Shown here: positions 7,507 through 15,995 of the stretch, piece after piece
How the letters are laid out: every line of letters begins with the position of its first letter
How positions within the stretch are numbered: position 1 is the stretch's first letter
Assembly (NCBI GenBank): GCA_963717705.1
Contig: CAVQWT010000006.1
Location: 124,001 to 188,000 of the forward strand
Source: CAVQWT01 sp963717705
GTDB taxonomy: Bacteria > Pseudomonadota > Gammaproteobacteria > Burkholderiales > Casimicrobiaceae
Direction of reading: 5' to 3'
DNA length: 64,000 nt
Notes under the pieces: generated by a model
The model's input: the letters and a program-made list of their open reading frames with translations, nothing else
Told to the model about the DNA's origin: nothing
Databases searched by the model: none
Program-made: the position numbers and the translations under genes

Positions 7507-8025
7507 TCAGAAGACGTAATAGCGTCCGCGATGGTACCCCAGCGGCCAGCGCCCGGCGGCGAACAGCGCGAGCTTGCGCACGAAGACGTGCCGCCCGCCC
7601 TCGCCCGCGAGCTGCGCCAGCATCCGCTGGTGCGCAGCCAGCGTCAGCGCGCTTGCGGCTTCGTGCGCAAGCGCGGAATCGGCGGCAAAGGCACGACGCG
7701 CGGCATCGCGCGCGACCTGCCGCCAGCGCGTGCCGGCCTCCGCGAGCCGGCGCTCGAGCTCCGCTTCGGACAGCGCATGCGTCGCCGCATGCCAGAGCCC
7801 TTCGCGCAGGCCCTCCTCCTCGTCCCACCACGCGTCGTCGAAGACGGCCGTGCGCAGCAGCGCCGACGCGGCGTCGGTGCTCGCCACGGCCGCGATCGTC
7901 GCGCCGTCCAGCGCCGGCCACGACGCGATCAGCTCCTCGACCGCCGCGGACTCGGCGGCCGACCAGGGCTGCCCCGCCCGCGCGAACCAGGCGACCGTCG
8001 ACGGGTCGGCTCGCTCAGCGTCCAC
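7507..8025 (-). CDS. Conserved hypothetical protein (172 aa)
   Basis: I do not recognise this family. The product is soluble and alpha-helical-looking, rich in Ala and Arg, with no signal peptide or membrane span. Its N-terminus (WFARAGQPWSAAESAAVEELIASWP) and its C-terminus (GRWPLGYHRGRYYVF) look structured. The GTG start at 8025 overlaps the end of trmJ by 11 bases, and its stop is five bases before the DUF3667 gene, so the three genes look like one operon (trmJ, this gene, DUF3667). High third-position GC supports real coding. Confidence 0.65.
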   Translation of the reverse strand: MDAERADPSTVAWFARAGQPWSAAESAAVEELIASWPALDGATIAAVASTDAASALLRTAVFDDAWWDEEEGLREGLWHAATHALSEAELERRLAEAGTRWRQVARDAARRAFAADSALAHEAASALTLAAHQRMLAQLAGEGGRHVFVRKLALFAAGRWPLGYHRGRYYVF

Positions 8026-8753
8026 GCGCGCGCTCGACCAGTTCGTCGATCCGCGCGAGGATGCCGCGCAGGATGTTCACCTCCTCGCGCTCGAAGCCGC
8101 GCCGGGCGAACAGCCGCCGCAGCCGCGGCAGCAGCCGCTTCGGATGCGCCGGATTGAGGAAGCGCATCGCGACCAGCGTCTTCTCGCCGTGCGCGTACAG
8201 GCTCGCGATCTCGTCGGCGGTCGCCGGGGCGAAGCGCGGCGCGCGCCAGACCTCGCCGCCGGTGGCTGCGACGTTGAGCTCGTAGCAGGCCACCTGCACC
8301 GCCGCCGCCAGGTTGAGCGACGCGTACGCGGGGTTGGCCGGGATCGTCGCGACGACCCCGCAGCGCGTCAATTCATCGTTCGACAGGCCGGACATCTCGG
8401 TGCCGAAGACGAACGCGACGTCGCCGTCGACCGCGTTGCTCGCACGCCTCGAGCGCCGCGGCGCGAATCGGCAGCACGCGGCCGGCGAACTCGCGCGGGC
8501 GCGCCGAGAGGCCGACGGCGAGCACGCAGCCGGCCAGCGCGTCGTCGAGGCCGGCGACGACCTGCGCCGCGTCGAGCACGGCGGTCGCGCCCGAAGCCAT
8601 CGCCACGGCGTCGGCGTCGGGAAACTTCCGGGGCGCGACGAGCACGAGCCGATGCACGCCCATCGTCAGCATCGCCCGTGCCGCAGCGCCGATGTTGCCG
8701 GGATGGCTGGTGGCGACGAGGACGACACGAACGCGATCGAGGAGCGAGGTCAC
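8015..8753 (-). CDS. trmJ: tRNA (cytidine/uridine-2'-O-)-methyltransferase TrmJ, frameshifted
   Basis: SPOUT-fold methyltransferase that modifies the ribose at tRNA position 32. The first part, from a GTG at 8753, reads VVLVATSHPGNIGAAARAM and continues to about 8445 (ALEA). The second part is in another frame and carries the SAM-binding signatures FVFGTEMSGLSNDEL and IPANPAYASLNLAAAVQ. The two halves together are a complete TrmJ; joining them requires skipping one base. Removing one base near 8444 gives a smooth EAASNAVDGDVAFVFGTE. The break is therefore a single extra base, either a real mutation or a sequence error. It begins a short minus-strand operon divergent from suhB. Confidence 0.85.
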
Positions 8754-8903
8754 GGCCGGGGCGGAGGTTGATCGGGGGAGCGCAGCCGGGAGGGCAGGAT
8801 GCGCCGTTCCGTTGCCGACCGCGCAGAGCGCGCCGGCAGCGGGTAAAATGCCATTCTTCGTTCTTTATCACGCCGGGTGCGCCCGCCGCGCCCGCCCCAC
8901 GAC

Positions 8904-9746
8904 ATGCATCCCACGCTCACCATCGCGGTGAAAGCGGCGCGCCGCGCCGGCAACATCATCAACCGCGGGTCCCGCGACCTCGACCGCCTGACGGTGACCG
9001 CGAAGGGGCCGAAGGACTTCGTCAGCGAAATCGACCGCGCCGCCGAGAGCGCGATCGTCGAGACGCTGCTCGAGGCGTATCCGGATCACGCGATTCTAGC
9101 AGAGGAAGGCACCGCCAAAGGCGAGAACGCCGAGGCGGAGAACGTGTGGATCATCGATCCGCTCGACGGCACCACCAACTTCCTGCACGGCTTCCCGCAG
9201 TACTGCGTGTCGATCGCGCTCGCGCACAAGGGACAGGTCACGCAGGGCGTCATCTACGACCCGGTGCGCAACGACCTGTTCACGGCCACGCGCGGCCGCG
9301 GCGCATACCTCAACGACCGGCGCATCCGCGTCTCCAGGCGCACGCAGCTGAAGGAGTGCCTGATCGGCACGGGCTTTCCGTTTCGCGACGGCAGCTTCCT
9401 CGACGCCTACCTCGCGATGATGCGCACGATGATCGAGCACACCGCCGGCCTCCGCCGGCCAGGCGCCGCCGCGCTCGATCTCGCGTACGTCGCCGCCGGG
9501 TTCTACGACGGGTTCTTCGAGGTCGGCCTCAATCCGTGGGATGTCGCCGCCGGCAGCCTGCTGGTGCTGGAAGCGGGAGGCCTGATCGGCGACCTCTCCG
9601 GCGAGGGGGACTACCTTCACGGCGGAGAAGTGATCGCCGCGACGCCGAAGATCTTCGCGCAGATGGTGACGCTGCTGGGGCCGTACCGCGCCGAGGTCGC
9701 GCGCACGCGCGCCGCGGCGAAGCCGTTGCCGCACTCGGGCGACTGA
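8904..9746 (+). CDS. suhB: Inositol-1-monophosphatase family protein SuhB
   Basis: Mg2+-dependent phosphatase family; in proteobacteria SuhB also acts as an RNA-polymerase-associated factor in rRNA transcription. The 280-residue product has the metal-binding signatures: EE in ILAEEGTAKG, the WIIDPLDGTTNFLHG motif and the C-terminal WDVAAGSLLVLEAGG. The start MHPTLTIAVKAARRAG at 8904 was preferred to an in-frame start 27 bases upstream because it matches family N-termini. A TAAAAT -10-like hexamer lies at 8844-8849, without a good -35. It is divergent from trmJ. Confidence 0.93.
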   Translation: MHPTLTIAVKAARRAGNIINRGSRDLDRLTVTAKGPKDFVSEIDRAAESAIVETLLEAYPDHAILAEEGTAKGENAEAENVWIIDPLDGTTNFLHGFPQYCVSIALAHKGQVTQGVIYDPVRNDLFTATRGRGAYLNDRRIRVSRRTQLKECLIGTGFPFRDGSFLDAYLAMMRTMIEHTAGLRRPGAAALDLAYVAAGFYDGFFEVGLNPWDVAAGSLLVLEAGGLIGDLSGEGDYLHGGEVIAATPKIFAQMVTLLGPYRAEVARTRAAAKPLPHSGD

Positions 9747-9936
9747 GTCGAAGGGAGCGGGGCCCTTGCCGCCGGCGCCTCCGGGTGGCGGCCGCGTGCA
9801 GCGCCTGCGGGCTGCCGCTCCGGGCGGCGGCTCCGGTGGGGCAGCTACTGGCGGCAGCCCGGGCGGCAGCATGGCCTCGAACTTGCTTCGCCTGTCGGGT
9901 ACAGTTTCGACCGCGCGAATCCACGGGGAGTACCGC

Positions 9937-12153
9937 ATGAACCGCCACTACCGACCGCCCGTTGTCCTCCGCCCCAACCCGCGCAGCGCGTCAGCTGCCG
10001 AAGCCGGGCGTCGTCCCGCCGCCCGAGCCCTCGTCGCGCTCGCCGCCGGCCTCGTCATGGCCGCCGGCTGGGTCGCGAGCGCGCGCGCGGAGGCCGTCTC
10101 GTCCATCCGCCTGCGCCTCCATCCCTACGCCGCCGACGGGGGGCAGTTGCCGGACGGCGTGAAGGCCCGGCTGGAGGCGCTCGCCGGATCGCCCCTCACC
10201 CTCACCGGCACGACGCGTACGGGCGCGGTCGAACTGGCGTTGCCGGCGCCGCGCAGCCGCGCCGAAGCCGACGCCATGCTGCGCGCACTGCGCCAGGACC
10301 GCGGCGTCCTCTGGGCGGAAGTGCCCGCCTCCCGGGCGCCGGTCGACAAGGTCGTCGGCAAGACCGCGGGGCCGAAGGGGGACCGGTTGCTGGTCCGCCT
10401 GAACGACGGCGCGGCCGACTGGGCGACACTGTCCGCCCGCTTCGCAGCGGCGCTCGGCGTCGGCGTCACGGCCGAGCGCCAGATCGGCGGGGTCTGGCTG
10501 CTGCGCCTCGACCGCGCGCAGGACGCCGCGACCCTGGCCGCGTTCGCGTCCCGGCTGCAGGACGACGGCGCGGTCCGGTTCGCCGATCCGGTGCTGCGCC
10601 GCTTCCGGCAGGCGGCGGTGCCCAACGACGCGCTGTACGGCCGGCAGTGGGGGCTGTTCGATCCGGTGGCGGGCATCAACGCGCCGGCCGCCTGGGACCT
10701 GACGACCGGCGCGGCGGGCATGGTCGTCGCGGTGGTCGACACGGGGATCCAGCCGCATCCCGACATGAACGGTCGCACGCTGCCGGGGTACGACTTCATT
10801 TCGTCGGCCGAGGATGCGCGGGACGGCAACGGGCGCGACGGCAATCCGCGCGACGAGGGCGACTGGATCGACGAAGGCGGCTGCGGCGGGTATCCCGCCA
10901 CGCCGTCGTCGTGGCACGGCACCTTCATCGCCGGGCAGATCGCGGCCAACACCAACAACGGCCAGGGCATCGCCGGCGTCGACTGGCGCGCGAAGGTCCT
11001 CCCCGTGCGCGTGCTCGGGCAATGCGGCGGCACCGACGCCGACGTGTTCGAGGGCATGCTGTGGGCATCGGGTGTCGCCATCGCCGGCGTGCCCGCGAAT
11101 CCCAACCCCGCACGTGTGATCAACCTGAGCCTGGGCGGTCCCGGCGCGTGCACGCAGGCGATCCAGGAAGCCGTCGACGATGCGCTGGCGCAGGGTGCGG
11201 TCGTCGTCGCGGCCGCCGGCAACGAGTCCGACGACGCCGCCAACTACGCGCCGGCGAACTGCAGCGGCGTCGTCACCGTCGCCGCGCTCAACGTCGCCGG
11301 GGAACGCGCTTTCTACTCGAACTTCGGCACCCGGGTCGACCTCGCCGCGCCGGCCGGCGAGACGGTCGACGACGCGACGGTGTCGCACTCCAACCGCGGC
11401 GACACCTCGCCCGGCGATCCGGCGTACTCGCTCGGCATCGGCACCAGCTTCTCGGCCCCGCTGGTGTCGGGCGTCGCGTCGCTGATGCTCGGTCGCAACC
11501 CGACGATGACCCCCGGGCGCGTGCTGGGCATCCTGCAGGGCACCGCGCGCGACTTCCCGGCCGGCACCACCTGCGGCACGGGCAACCTGTGCGGCATCGG
11601 CATGCTCGACGCGGGAGCGGCGGTCGCGAGCACGATCCCGGCCACCGGCGACCTGCCGCCCGGATCGATCCCGGTCGTGGAGTACTACAACGCCGACCTC
11701 GACCACTATTTCATCACCGCGTCGACCGCCGAGATGGACGCGCTCGACGCCGACCCGGCGGGCACGTTCCAGCGCACCGGCCTCGTGTTCTACGGCTACT
11801 TCGACCCGCTCTATGCGCCGGCGTCGATGCCGGTCTGCCGCTTCTATGCGGGCGCCGACGTCCACATCAATTCGCACTTCTTCAGCGCCGCCCCGAACGA
11901 GTGCCTGTTCGTCCTGAACAACTGGCCCGGCGTCTGGAATCTCGAGGATGGTGCCGCGTTCTGGATCGAGGTTCCGGACGCGGCGGGCGCCTGCCCGACC
12001 GGTCGGGTCCCGGTGTACCGGTTCTTCAACAACCGGCGCGACGCCAACCATCGCTACACGATCGACCTCTCGGTCAAGCGCGCGATGATCAACCGTGGCT
12101 GGGTGCCGGAGGGCGTGGGCCCGAACAGCGTCGCGTTCTGCAGCGCGATCTGA
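9937..12153 (+). CDS. Secreted S8 (subtilisin-family) serine protease with C-terminal DUF5648 domain
   Basis: Exported endopeptidase of 738 residues. A long signal region ends near ALA/ARA at about residue 50. An inhibitor-like propeptide runs to about residue 225, and the S8 catalytic domain spans about 230-570. The triad is visible: Asp268 (VVDTGI), His327 (WHGTFIAGQ) and Ser506 (GTSFSAP). The last 150 or so residues begin VVEYYNADLDHYFITAS and match the DUF5648 repeat, a domain of unknown function common at the ends of secreted proteins. Several cysteine pairs suggest disulfides. The start follows a GGGGAG ribosome-binding site at 9925-9930. It is monocistronic, with a terminator downstream. 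Confidence 0.9.
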   Translation: MNRHYRPPVVLRPNPRSASAAEAGRRPAARALVALAAGLVMAAGWVASARAEAVSSIRLRLHPYAADGGQLPDGVKARLEALAGSPLTLTGTTRTGAVELALPAPRSRAEADAMLRALRQDRGVLWAEVPASRAPVDKVVGKTAGPKGDRLLVRLNDGAADWATLSARFAAALGVGVTAERQIGGVWLLRLDRAQDAATLAAFASRLQDDGAVRFADPVLRRFRQAAVPNDALYGRQWGLFDPVAGINAPAAWDLTTGAAGMVVAVVDTGIQPHPDMNGRTLPGYDFISSAEDARDGNGRDGNPRDEGDWIDEGGCGGYPATPSSWHGTFIAGQIAANTNNGQGIAGVDWRAKVLPVRVLGQCGGTDADVFEGMLWASGVAIAGVPANPNPARVINLSLGGPGACTQAIQEAVDDALAQGAVVVAAAGNESDDAANYAPANCSGVVTVAALNVAGERAFYSNFGTRVDLAAPAGETVDDATVSHSNRGDTSPGDPAYSLGIGTSFSAPLVSGVASLMLGRNPTMTPGRVLGILQGTARDFPAGTTCGTGNLCGIGMLDAGAAVASTIPATGDLPPGSIPVVEYYNADLDHYFITASTAEMDALDADPAGTFQRTGLVFYGYFDPLYAPASMPVCRFYAGADVHINSHFFSAAPNECLFVLNNWPGVWNLEDGAAFWIEVPDAAGACPTGRVPVYRFFNNRRDANHRYTIDLSVKRAMINRGWVPEGVGPNSVAFCSAI

Positions 12154-12182
12154 CGGGGACGCGAGGCGGGTGACCGAACGAC

Positions 12183-12218
12183 GGGGCCGGCGCATCAGTT
12201 CGCCGGCCCCGGTCCTTT
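12183..12218. terminator. Bidirectional terminator-like hairpin
   Basis: A perfect 10-bp GC stem (GGGGCCGGCG, eight-base loop, complement) lies between the convergent protease and AI-2E permease genes. It is followed on the plus strand by GGTCCTTT. It could serve both genes, but the U-tract is weak in either direction. Confidence 0.55.
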
Positions 12219-12261
12219 CCGGCGGGGCGAACGGGCCCGGGCGCCGACGCATCGATTCCAG

Positions 12262-13371
12262 TCACGCGGCGCCGTCGCCCCCGGCCGGGGGAACGGCGTC
12301 GCCGGCCGGCGGCGAAAGCGCCCCGGCCGGCGTCGCCGCAGGGGCCCATTCCTTCACCAGCATGAATCCGACGGCGATCAGCACCGGCCCGAGGAAGACG
12401 CCGATGAACCCGAAGGCCAGGATGCCCCCGATGATGCCGATCAGGACCAGGATGAACGGCAGCGCACCGCCGTGGCTGATGATCAGCGGCCGGATGATGT
12501 TGTCCACCGTCGAAACCAGGCCCGCCCCCCACACCAGCATGAAAATGCCCCACCCGGTCTCGCCCTGAGCCATCAGCAAGGCGGCCGCACCGCCCCAGAT
12601 CAAGGGTGGCCCGACCGGCACCGGCGACAACAGGAACACCAGGAACCCCAGCAGCGGCGCGGCGTCGATTCCGGCCATCCAGGCGCCCAATCCCATCAGG
12701 ATGCCCTGAACCAGTGCGGTGCCGAGGATGCCGAGCACCACGCCGCGCGTGGTTTCGGCAGCGACCGCCAGCAGGCGCCGGGCGCGATCGCCCGCGATGC
12801 GCTCGCCGGCCGCGCGCAGTCGCGCGAGGATCGCGTCGCCGTCACGGAAGAAGAAGAACGCGATCAGGATCGACAGCGAAAGCTGCAGCAGGCCCGCGAG
12901 GAACGTCGTCCCCCCCGATAATGCGAGCTTGCGCGCGGGCTCCGCGAGCTTGCGCAGTTCCTCGACCAGACGCGCCGTGTCGTGGACGAAGCCGCCCCAG
13001 TAGCTGGCCAGATGCGGCCCGACCAGCGGAATCTGCGCCACCCACTCCGGCGGCGCGGGCGGGCCCTCGGCGACGAGACGCTGCACCAGCGCCCAGAGAT
13101 GCTCGGCGTTGTCCGCGATCGTCGCGCCGACGACGACAAACGGCGCGAGCAGCGTCAGCGAAATGAGCACGACCATCGCCAGCGAAGCGAGCCCCGTGTG
13201 GCCGCGCATCGCGTCGCGCAGCCGGACGAACAGCGGCCACGTCGTCGCCGTCAGGATCGCCGCCCAGACGATCGCCGTCAGGAACGGCCGCAGGACGAGG
13301 AAACATCCGGCGACGAGCAGGATGAGCGCGACGAGCGAAATCGTCTGGTCGATGCGGGGGTTCGTGGCCAT
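12262..13371 (-). CDS. AI-2E family transporter (PerM/UPF0118 type)
   Basis: Inner-membrane protein of the PerM/TqsA superfamily, whose members export small molecules such as autoinducer-2, although the substrate is unknown for most. The 369-residue product has two hydrophobic spans at the N-terminus (LVALILLVAGCFLVLRPFLTA). A soluble segment with PPAPPEWVAQIPLVG follows, and then a cluster of spans. One of these holds the family motif FLVFLLSPVPVGPPLIWGGAA, and the last is LAFGFIGVFLGPVLIAVGFML. The C-terminal tail is Ala/Pro-rich. It is convergent with the protease gene and lies downstream of tRNA-Ser, with no obvious operon partner. Confidence 0.87.
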   Translation of the reverse strand: MATNPRIDQTISLVALILLVAGCFLVLRPFLTAIVWAAILTATTWPLFVRLRDAMRGHTGLASLAMVVLISLTLLAPFVVVGATIADNAEHLWALVQRLVAEGPPAPPEWVAQIPLVGPHLASYWGGFVHDTARLVEELRKLAEPARKLALSGGTTFLAGLLQLSLSILIAFFFFRDGDAILARLRAAGERIAGDRARRLLAVAAETTRGVVLGILGTALVQGILMGLGAWMAGIDAAPLLGFLVFLLSPVPVGPPLIWGGAAALLMAQGETGWGIFMLVWGAGLVSTVDNIIRPLIISHGGALPFILVLIGIIGGILAFGFIGVFLGPVLIAVGFMLVKEWAPAATPAGALSPPAGDAVPPAGGDGAA

Positions 13372-13455
13372 GAGCTGGGGTGAGTCGCGGTGTCGGCGAC
13401 GTCGACGAAACGATGATACCGGCTACGCGGTCCGCGGTCCCGGGGCCCGGAATGG

Positions 13456-13481
13456 CGACGGGCCCCGCGCGGGGCCCGTCG
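13456..13481. terminator. GC-rich perfect palindrome after tRNA-Ser
   Basis: A 26-base uninterrupted palindrome of G and C (arms CGACGGGCCCCGC) lies nine bases past the CCA end of tRNA-Ser. It can form a very stable hairpin. There is no clear T-tract, so a terminator role for the tRNA transcript is plausible but not certain. Confidence 0.5.
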
Positions 13482-13490
13482 TCGTTCGTC

Positions 13491-13578
13491 TGGCGGAGAG
13501 CGAGGGATTCGAACCCCCGATACGTTGCCGTATACCTGATTTCGAGTCAGGCGCCTTCGACCACTCGGCCAGCTCTCC
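13491..13578 (-). tRNA. tRNA-Ser(CGA)
   Basis: An 88-nt tRNA including the encoded CCA. The acceptor stem GGAGAGC pairs with GCTCTCC. The anticodon arm CCTGA-CTCGAAA-TCAGG has anticodon CGA, which reads UCG. The long variable arm is diagnostic of class II serine tRNA, and the T-arm loop is GTTCGAATC. UCG is a favoured serine codon in a GC-rich genome. A strong promoter precedes it. Confidence 0.97.
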
Positions 13579-13587
13579 GGACCGGTG

Positions 13588-13616
13588 ATTATATCGCGCC
13601 CGGGCCGGCACGCCAA
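13588..13616 (-). promoter_or_regulatory. Predicted tRNA-Ser promoter
   Basis: On the minus strand TTGGCG (13611-13616) and a perfect TATAAT (13588-13593) are separated by exactly 17 bases. The -10 ends nine bases before the tRNA 5' end. This is one of the best sigma-70 matches in the window, as expected for a stable-RNA gene. Confidence 0.75.
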
Positions 13617-13648
13617 ACCGGACCCTTTCCGGGATGCGACGGGAGCCC

Positions 13649-13678
13649 CAAAAAGAAACGGGGGCCATCGCCCCCGTT
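13649..13678 (-). terminator. Rho-independent terminator of the formate dehydrogenase operon
   Basis: On the minus strand a 9-bp stem (AACGGGGGC, four-base loop, GCCCCCGTT) is followed by TTTCTTTTT. It lies just after the last operon gene (stop at 13701). It is a textbook intrinsic terminator. Confidence 0.85.
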
Positions 13679-13700
13679 GCAAGTCATCGCAGTGCGGACG

Positions 13701-14018
13701 CTATTTCTTTGCCGGCGCCGGCGCCGCCTTGGCGGCGGGAGCCGCGGCAGGCGCACTGGCGGGCATCTGCGGCGGCGTCACCACCTTGCCCTTCGCCTTG
13801 GACTCGGCGAAGTAGCGAGCGGCGACACGATCTTCCGCCTTGGCCTGCTGCTGTTTGGCGAGATCGGCGGTGGCGGCATCCTTGGCCTTCTTTTCCTCGG
13901 CGGCCACCTTCTGGGCGTCGGTCAGCGGCGGCGCCGGCGGCAGCTTCGCCACCGCGACTCCGAAGGTCGCCACCACCAGGCCTGCCGCGATCAGTGCGCG
14001 CAGCGTCGTCATCGTCAT
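13701..14018 (-). CDS. Small exported Lys/Ala-rich protein of the formate dehydrogenase operon
   Basis: The 105-residue product begins with a signal peptide (TLRALIAAGLVVATFGVAVA). A helical segment very rich in Lys, Ala and Gln follows (about residues 35-75), ending in a Pro/Ala-rich tail. I do not recognise a named family, and the function is unknown. The same ADLAKQQQAK pattern appears as ADFAKQQQAR near the N-terminus of the neighbouring gamma subunit, so the two may share a motif. Two ATG codons six bases apart (14018, 14012) follow a GGAGGAGGG purine tract; the first was chosen. It is the last gene before the operon terminator. Confidence 0.7.
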   Translation of the reverse strand: MTMTTLRALIAAGLVVATFGVAVAKLPPAPPLTDAQKVAAEEKKAKDAATADLAKQQQAKAEDRVAARYFAESKAKGKVVTPPQMPASAPAAAPAAKAAPAPAKK

Positions 14019-14041
14019 TCCCCCTTCCCTCCTCCGGTTCG

Positions 14042-15100
14042 TCATACCGCGAAGCGGCTGCGCGGCAATGCCGCGGCCGGTTCCGGTCCGCGCGGCAGCT
14101 TGCCCGCCACCACGTCGTTGTACCAGTACTCGTGATGCTCCTTCGCCCACGCCTCGTCGACGTAGCCGTAGCGCATGGCGTCGAACGCTCCCCGCATGCC
14201 CACCGTGCCCAGGTAGATGTGGAAGCAGGCCATGGCGCTGGCGAGCAGCGCGGCGGAAATGTGGACGATGTTGGCGATCTGCATGGTCGAGCGGGTCTGG
14301 TCGAAGTTCGGGAACAGCAGCACGTAGCCCGACAGAACGATCAGGATGCCGAGGAAACACACCAGCAGCCAGAACAGCGCCTTCTCGCCGGCGTTGAACT
14401 TGCCCGACGGCGGGTGCGTCGACCCGGATCGGTCGAGCATGCCGCCGAATTTGGCGAGCCACTTGCCGTCGTAGGCGCGCGGGATGTTGTCGCGGACGAA
14501 CATCACGATGAACACCAGCAGCGCAACCGAGAAGACCGGTGAAACGAAGTTATGGACGGTTTTCGCCAGCGTGGCCAGCCAGGAGAACAGCGTGTACCCG
14601 ATCAGCGGCAGCAGCAGCGACTTGCCGAACGTGATGATCAAACCGGTGATCGCCAGCGCGACGAAGGTGAGCGCCATCGCCCAGTGCGCGATGCGCTTGG
14701 CCGGCGTGAAGCGCTGGATCAGGCGGCCGGTGGGCTTGCCGTGCAGCTCGATCGGGCCGCGCCACGCGTAGTAACCGAGCAGGCCCAGCAGGACGATCGA
14801 AATGATCACGCCGCCGATGGTGGCGACCTGCAGGCGCGCGGCCCGCCACGTCTGACCCTGCGACTGGATGAGCACGTTGGTCTCGCGCCCGGGGATGCTC
14901 GTGATCTGCGGCTGGCCGGACCGCACTTCCGACCACACGGGCTGGTTGTTGAGCGGCTGTGCCTGCTGCCGCGCCTGCTGCTGTTTCGCGAAATCGGCCT
15001 CGGCGGGACTGACCGCCGGCGACTGCGCGAACGCAATCGACGCGGCAAGCCCGAACGCAGCCGCGGCAGCACCGGCGGCGCGGAGGATGGATCGGGTCAT
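14042..15100 (-). CDS. Formate dehydrogenase gamma subunit (cytochrome b556)
   Basis: Di-heme membrane cytochrome that passes electrons from the periplasmic alpha/beta dimer to quinone. The 352-residue protein has an N-terminal signal peptide (ending AFA) and a periplasmic segment containing KQQQARQQAQ. A span near 105-125 comes next, then the cytochrome b core. Candidate heme histidines lie in the helices containing RIAHWAMALTF, TVHNFVSP, ANIVHISAALLA and ACFHIYLGTVG. The last span is followed by the family tail EHHEYWYNDVVAGKLP. The N-terminal extension before the first helix is longer than in E. coli FdnI. The start at 15100 lies 13 bases after the lipoprotein gene. Confidence 0.92.
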   Translation of the reverse strand: MTRSILRAAGAAAAAFGLAASIAFAQSPAVSPAEADFAKQQQARQQAQPLNNQPVWSEVRSGQPQITSIPGRETNVLIQSQGQTWRAARLQVATIGGVIISIVLLGLLGYYAWRGPIELHGKPTGRLIQRFTPAKRIAHWAMALTFVALAITGLIITFGKSLLLPLIGYTLFSWLATLAKTVHNFVSPVFSVALLVFIVMFVRDNIPRAYDGKWLAKFGGMLDRSGSTHPPSGKFNAGEKALFWLLVCFLGILIVLSGYVLLFPNFDQTRSTMQIANIVHISAALLASAMACFHIYLGTVGMRGAFDAMRYGYVDEAWAKEHHEYWYNDVVAGKLPRGPEPAAALPRSRFAV

Positions 15101-15113
15101 CGTGGCTCCCGTG

Positions 15114-15338
15114 TCAGCTGGTGCGCTTGTATTCGTTCTGGTTCTGGTTGCGCTGCTTGAGCGCGCGCTCCCAGTCGGCCTGGTTGCCCTTGAACGTCGC
15201 GCCCTCCCACGGCGGCTGGTCGGGCTTGCCGGAATACTTGCCCTGCTTGTACTGGACCACCTGCGGCCGCTCGCCGCAGCCGGCCACGCCGAGCGCGAAC
15301 GCCGCCGCCGTGACCGCAAGGAACATGCGTCGCATCAT
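15114..15338 (-). CDS. Small lipoprotein of the formate dehydrogenase operon
   Basis: A 74-residue protein with a type II signal peptide and lipobox GVAGC (lipid-modified Cys near residue 21). The mature part of about 54 residues is hydrophilic, with VVQYKQGKYSGKPDQPPWEG. The ATG overlaps the stop of the beta subunit (ATGA at 15335-15338), so it is translationally coupled to it and sits between beta and gamma. I know of no assigned function; membrane anchoring next to the dehydrogenase suggests an accessory or assembly role. Confidence 0.8.
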   Translation of the reverse strand: MMRRMFLAVTAAAFALGVAGCGERPQVVQYKQGKYSGKPDQPPWEGATFKGNQADWERALKQRNQNQNEYKRTS

Positions 15339-15967
15339 GATTTCGCTCCTCCTGCAGGCGGCGCAGGCTGCGTCGGTGCGGCGGGACGGCCGTATGCCGT
15401 GGCCCAGCCCCAGACCTCCGAACCCTTGCCGCGCTTGGTGACCCGTTCGCCGTAGATGCTGGCCACGACGTCGCCGTCACCGGCGAGCAGCGCCTTGGTC
15501 GCGCACATTTCGGCGCACACCGGCAGCTTGCCCTCGGCCAGGCGATTGCGGCCGTACTTCTTGAACTCGGCTTCCGAGTTGTTCGCCTCGGGACCGCCGG
15601 CGCAGAACGTGCACTTGTCCATCTTGCCTCGCACGCCGAACGCCCCCGCCTGCGGGAACTGCGGCGCGCCGAACGGGCAGGCGTAGAAGCAGTAGCCGCA
15701 GCCGATGCAGAGGTCCTTGTCGTGCAGCACGACGCCTTCCTCGGTCTTGTAGAAGCAGTCCACCGGGCAGACGGCCATGCACGGCGCGTCGGAGCAGTGC
15801 ATGCACGCGACCGAGACCGAGCGCTCGCCCGGTACGCCGTCATTGATGGTGACGACGCGGCGGCGGGTCACGCCCCAGGGAATCTCGTGTTCCTGCTTAC
15901 AGGCGGCGACACAGCCGTTGCACTCGATGCAGCGCTCGGCGTCGCAGAGAAACTTCATTCGTGCCAT
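15335..15967 (-). CDS. Formate dehydrogenase beta subunit (4Fe-4S ferredoxin type)
   Basis: Electron-transfer subunit linking the Mo/W active site to the cytochrome b subunit. The 210-residue product contains four cysteine clusters in the order seen in FdnH/FdhB-like proteins: CIECNGCVAAC near residue 13, CMHCSDAPCMAVCP near 57, CIGCGYCFYACP near 88, and CTFC/CAEMC further on. Unlike FdnH it has no C-terminal membrane helix and ends in a Pro/Ala-rich tail, so attachment probably depends on the gamma subunit. It lies 28 bases after the alpha gene. Confidence 0.93.
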   Translation of the reverse strand: MARMKFLCDAERCIECNGCVAACKQEHEIPWGVTRRRVVTINDGVPGERSVSVACMHCSDAPCMAVCPVDCFYKTEEGVVLHDKDLCIGCGYCFYACPFGAPQFPQAGAFGVRGKMDKCTFCAGGPEANNSEAEFKKYGRNRLAEGKLPVCAEMCATKALLAGDGDVVASIYGERVTKRGKGSEVWGWATAYGRPAAPTQPAPPAGGAKS

Positions 15968-15995
15968 TTCGGGATTCCTCCTCTAGCGTGCCGTA

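Noticed and set aside
9991..12252. A 753-codon minus-strand frame opposite the S8 protease.
   Set aside because: It is a shadow of the protease gene, which has a signal peptide, triad and C-terminal domain on the plus strand.
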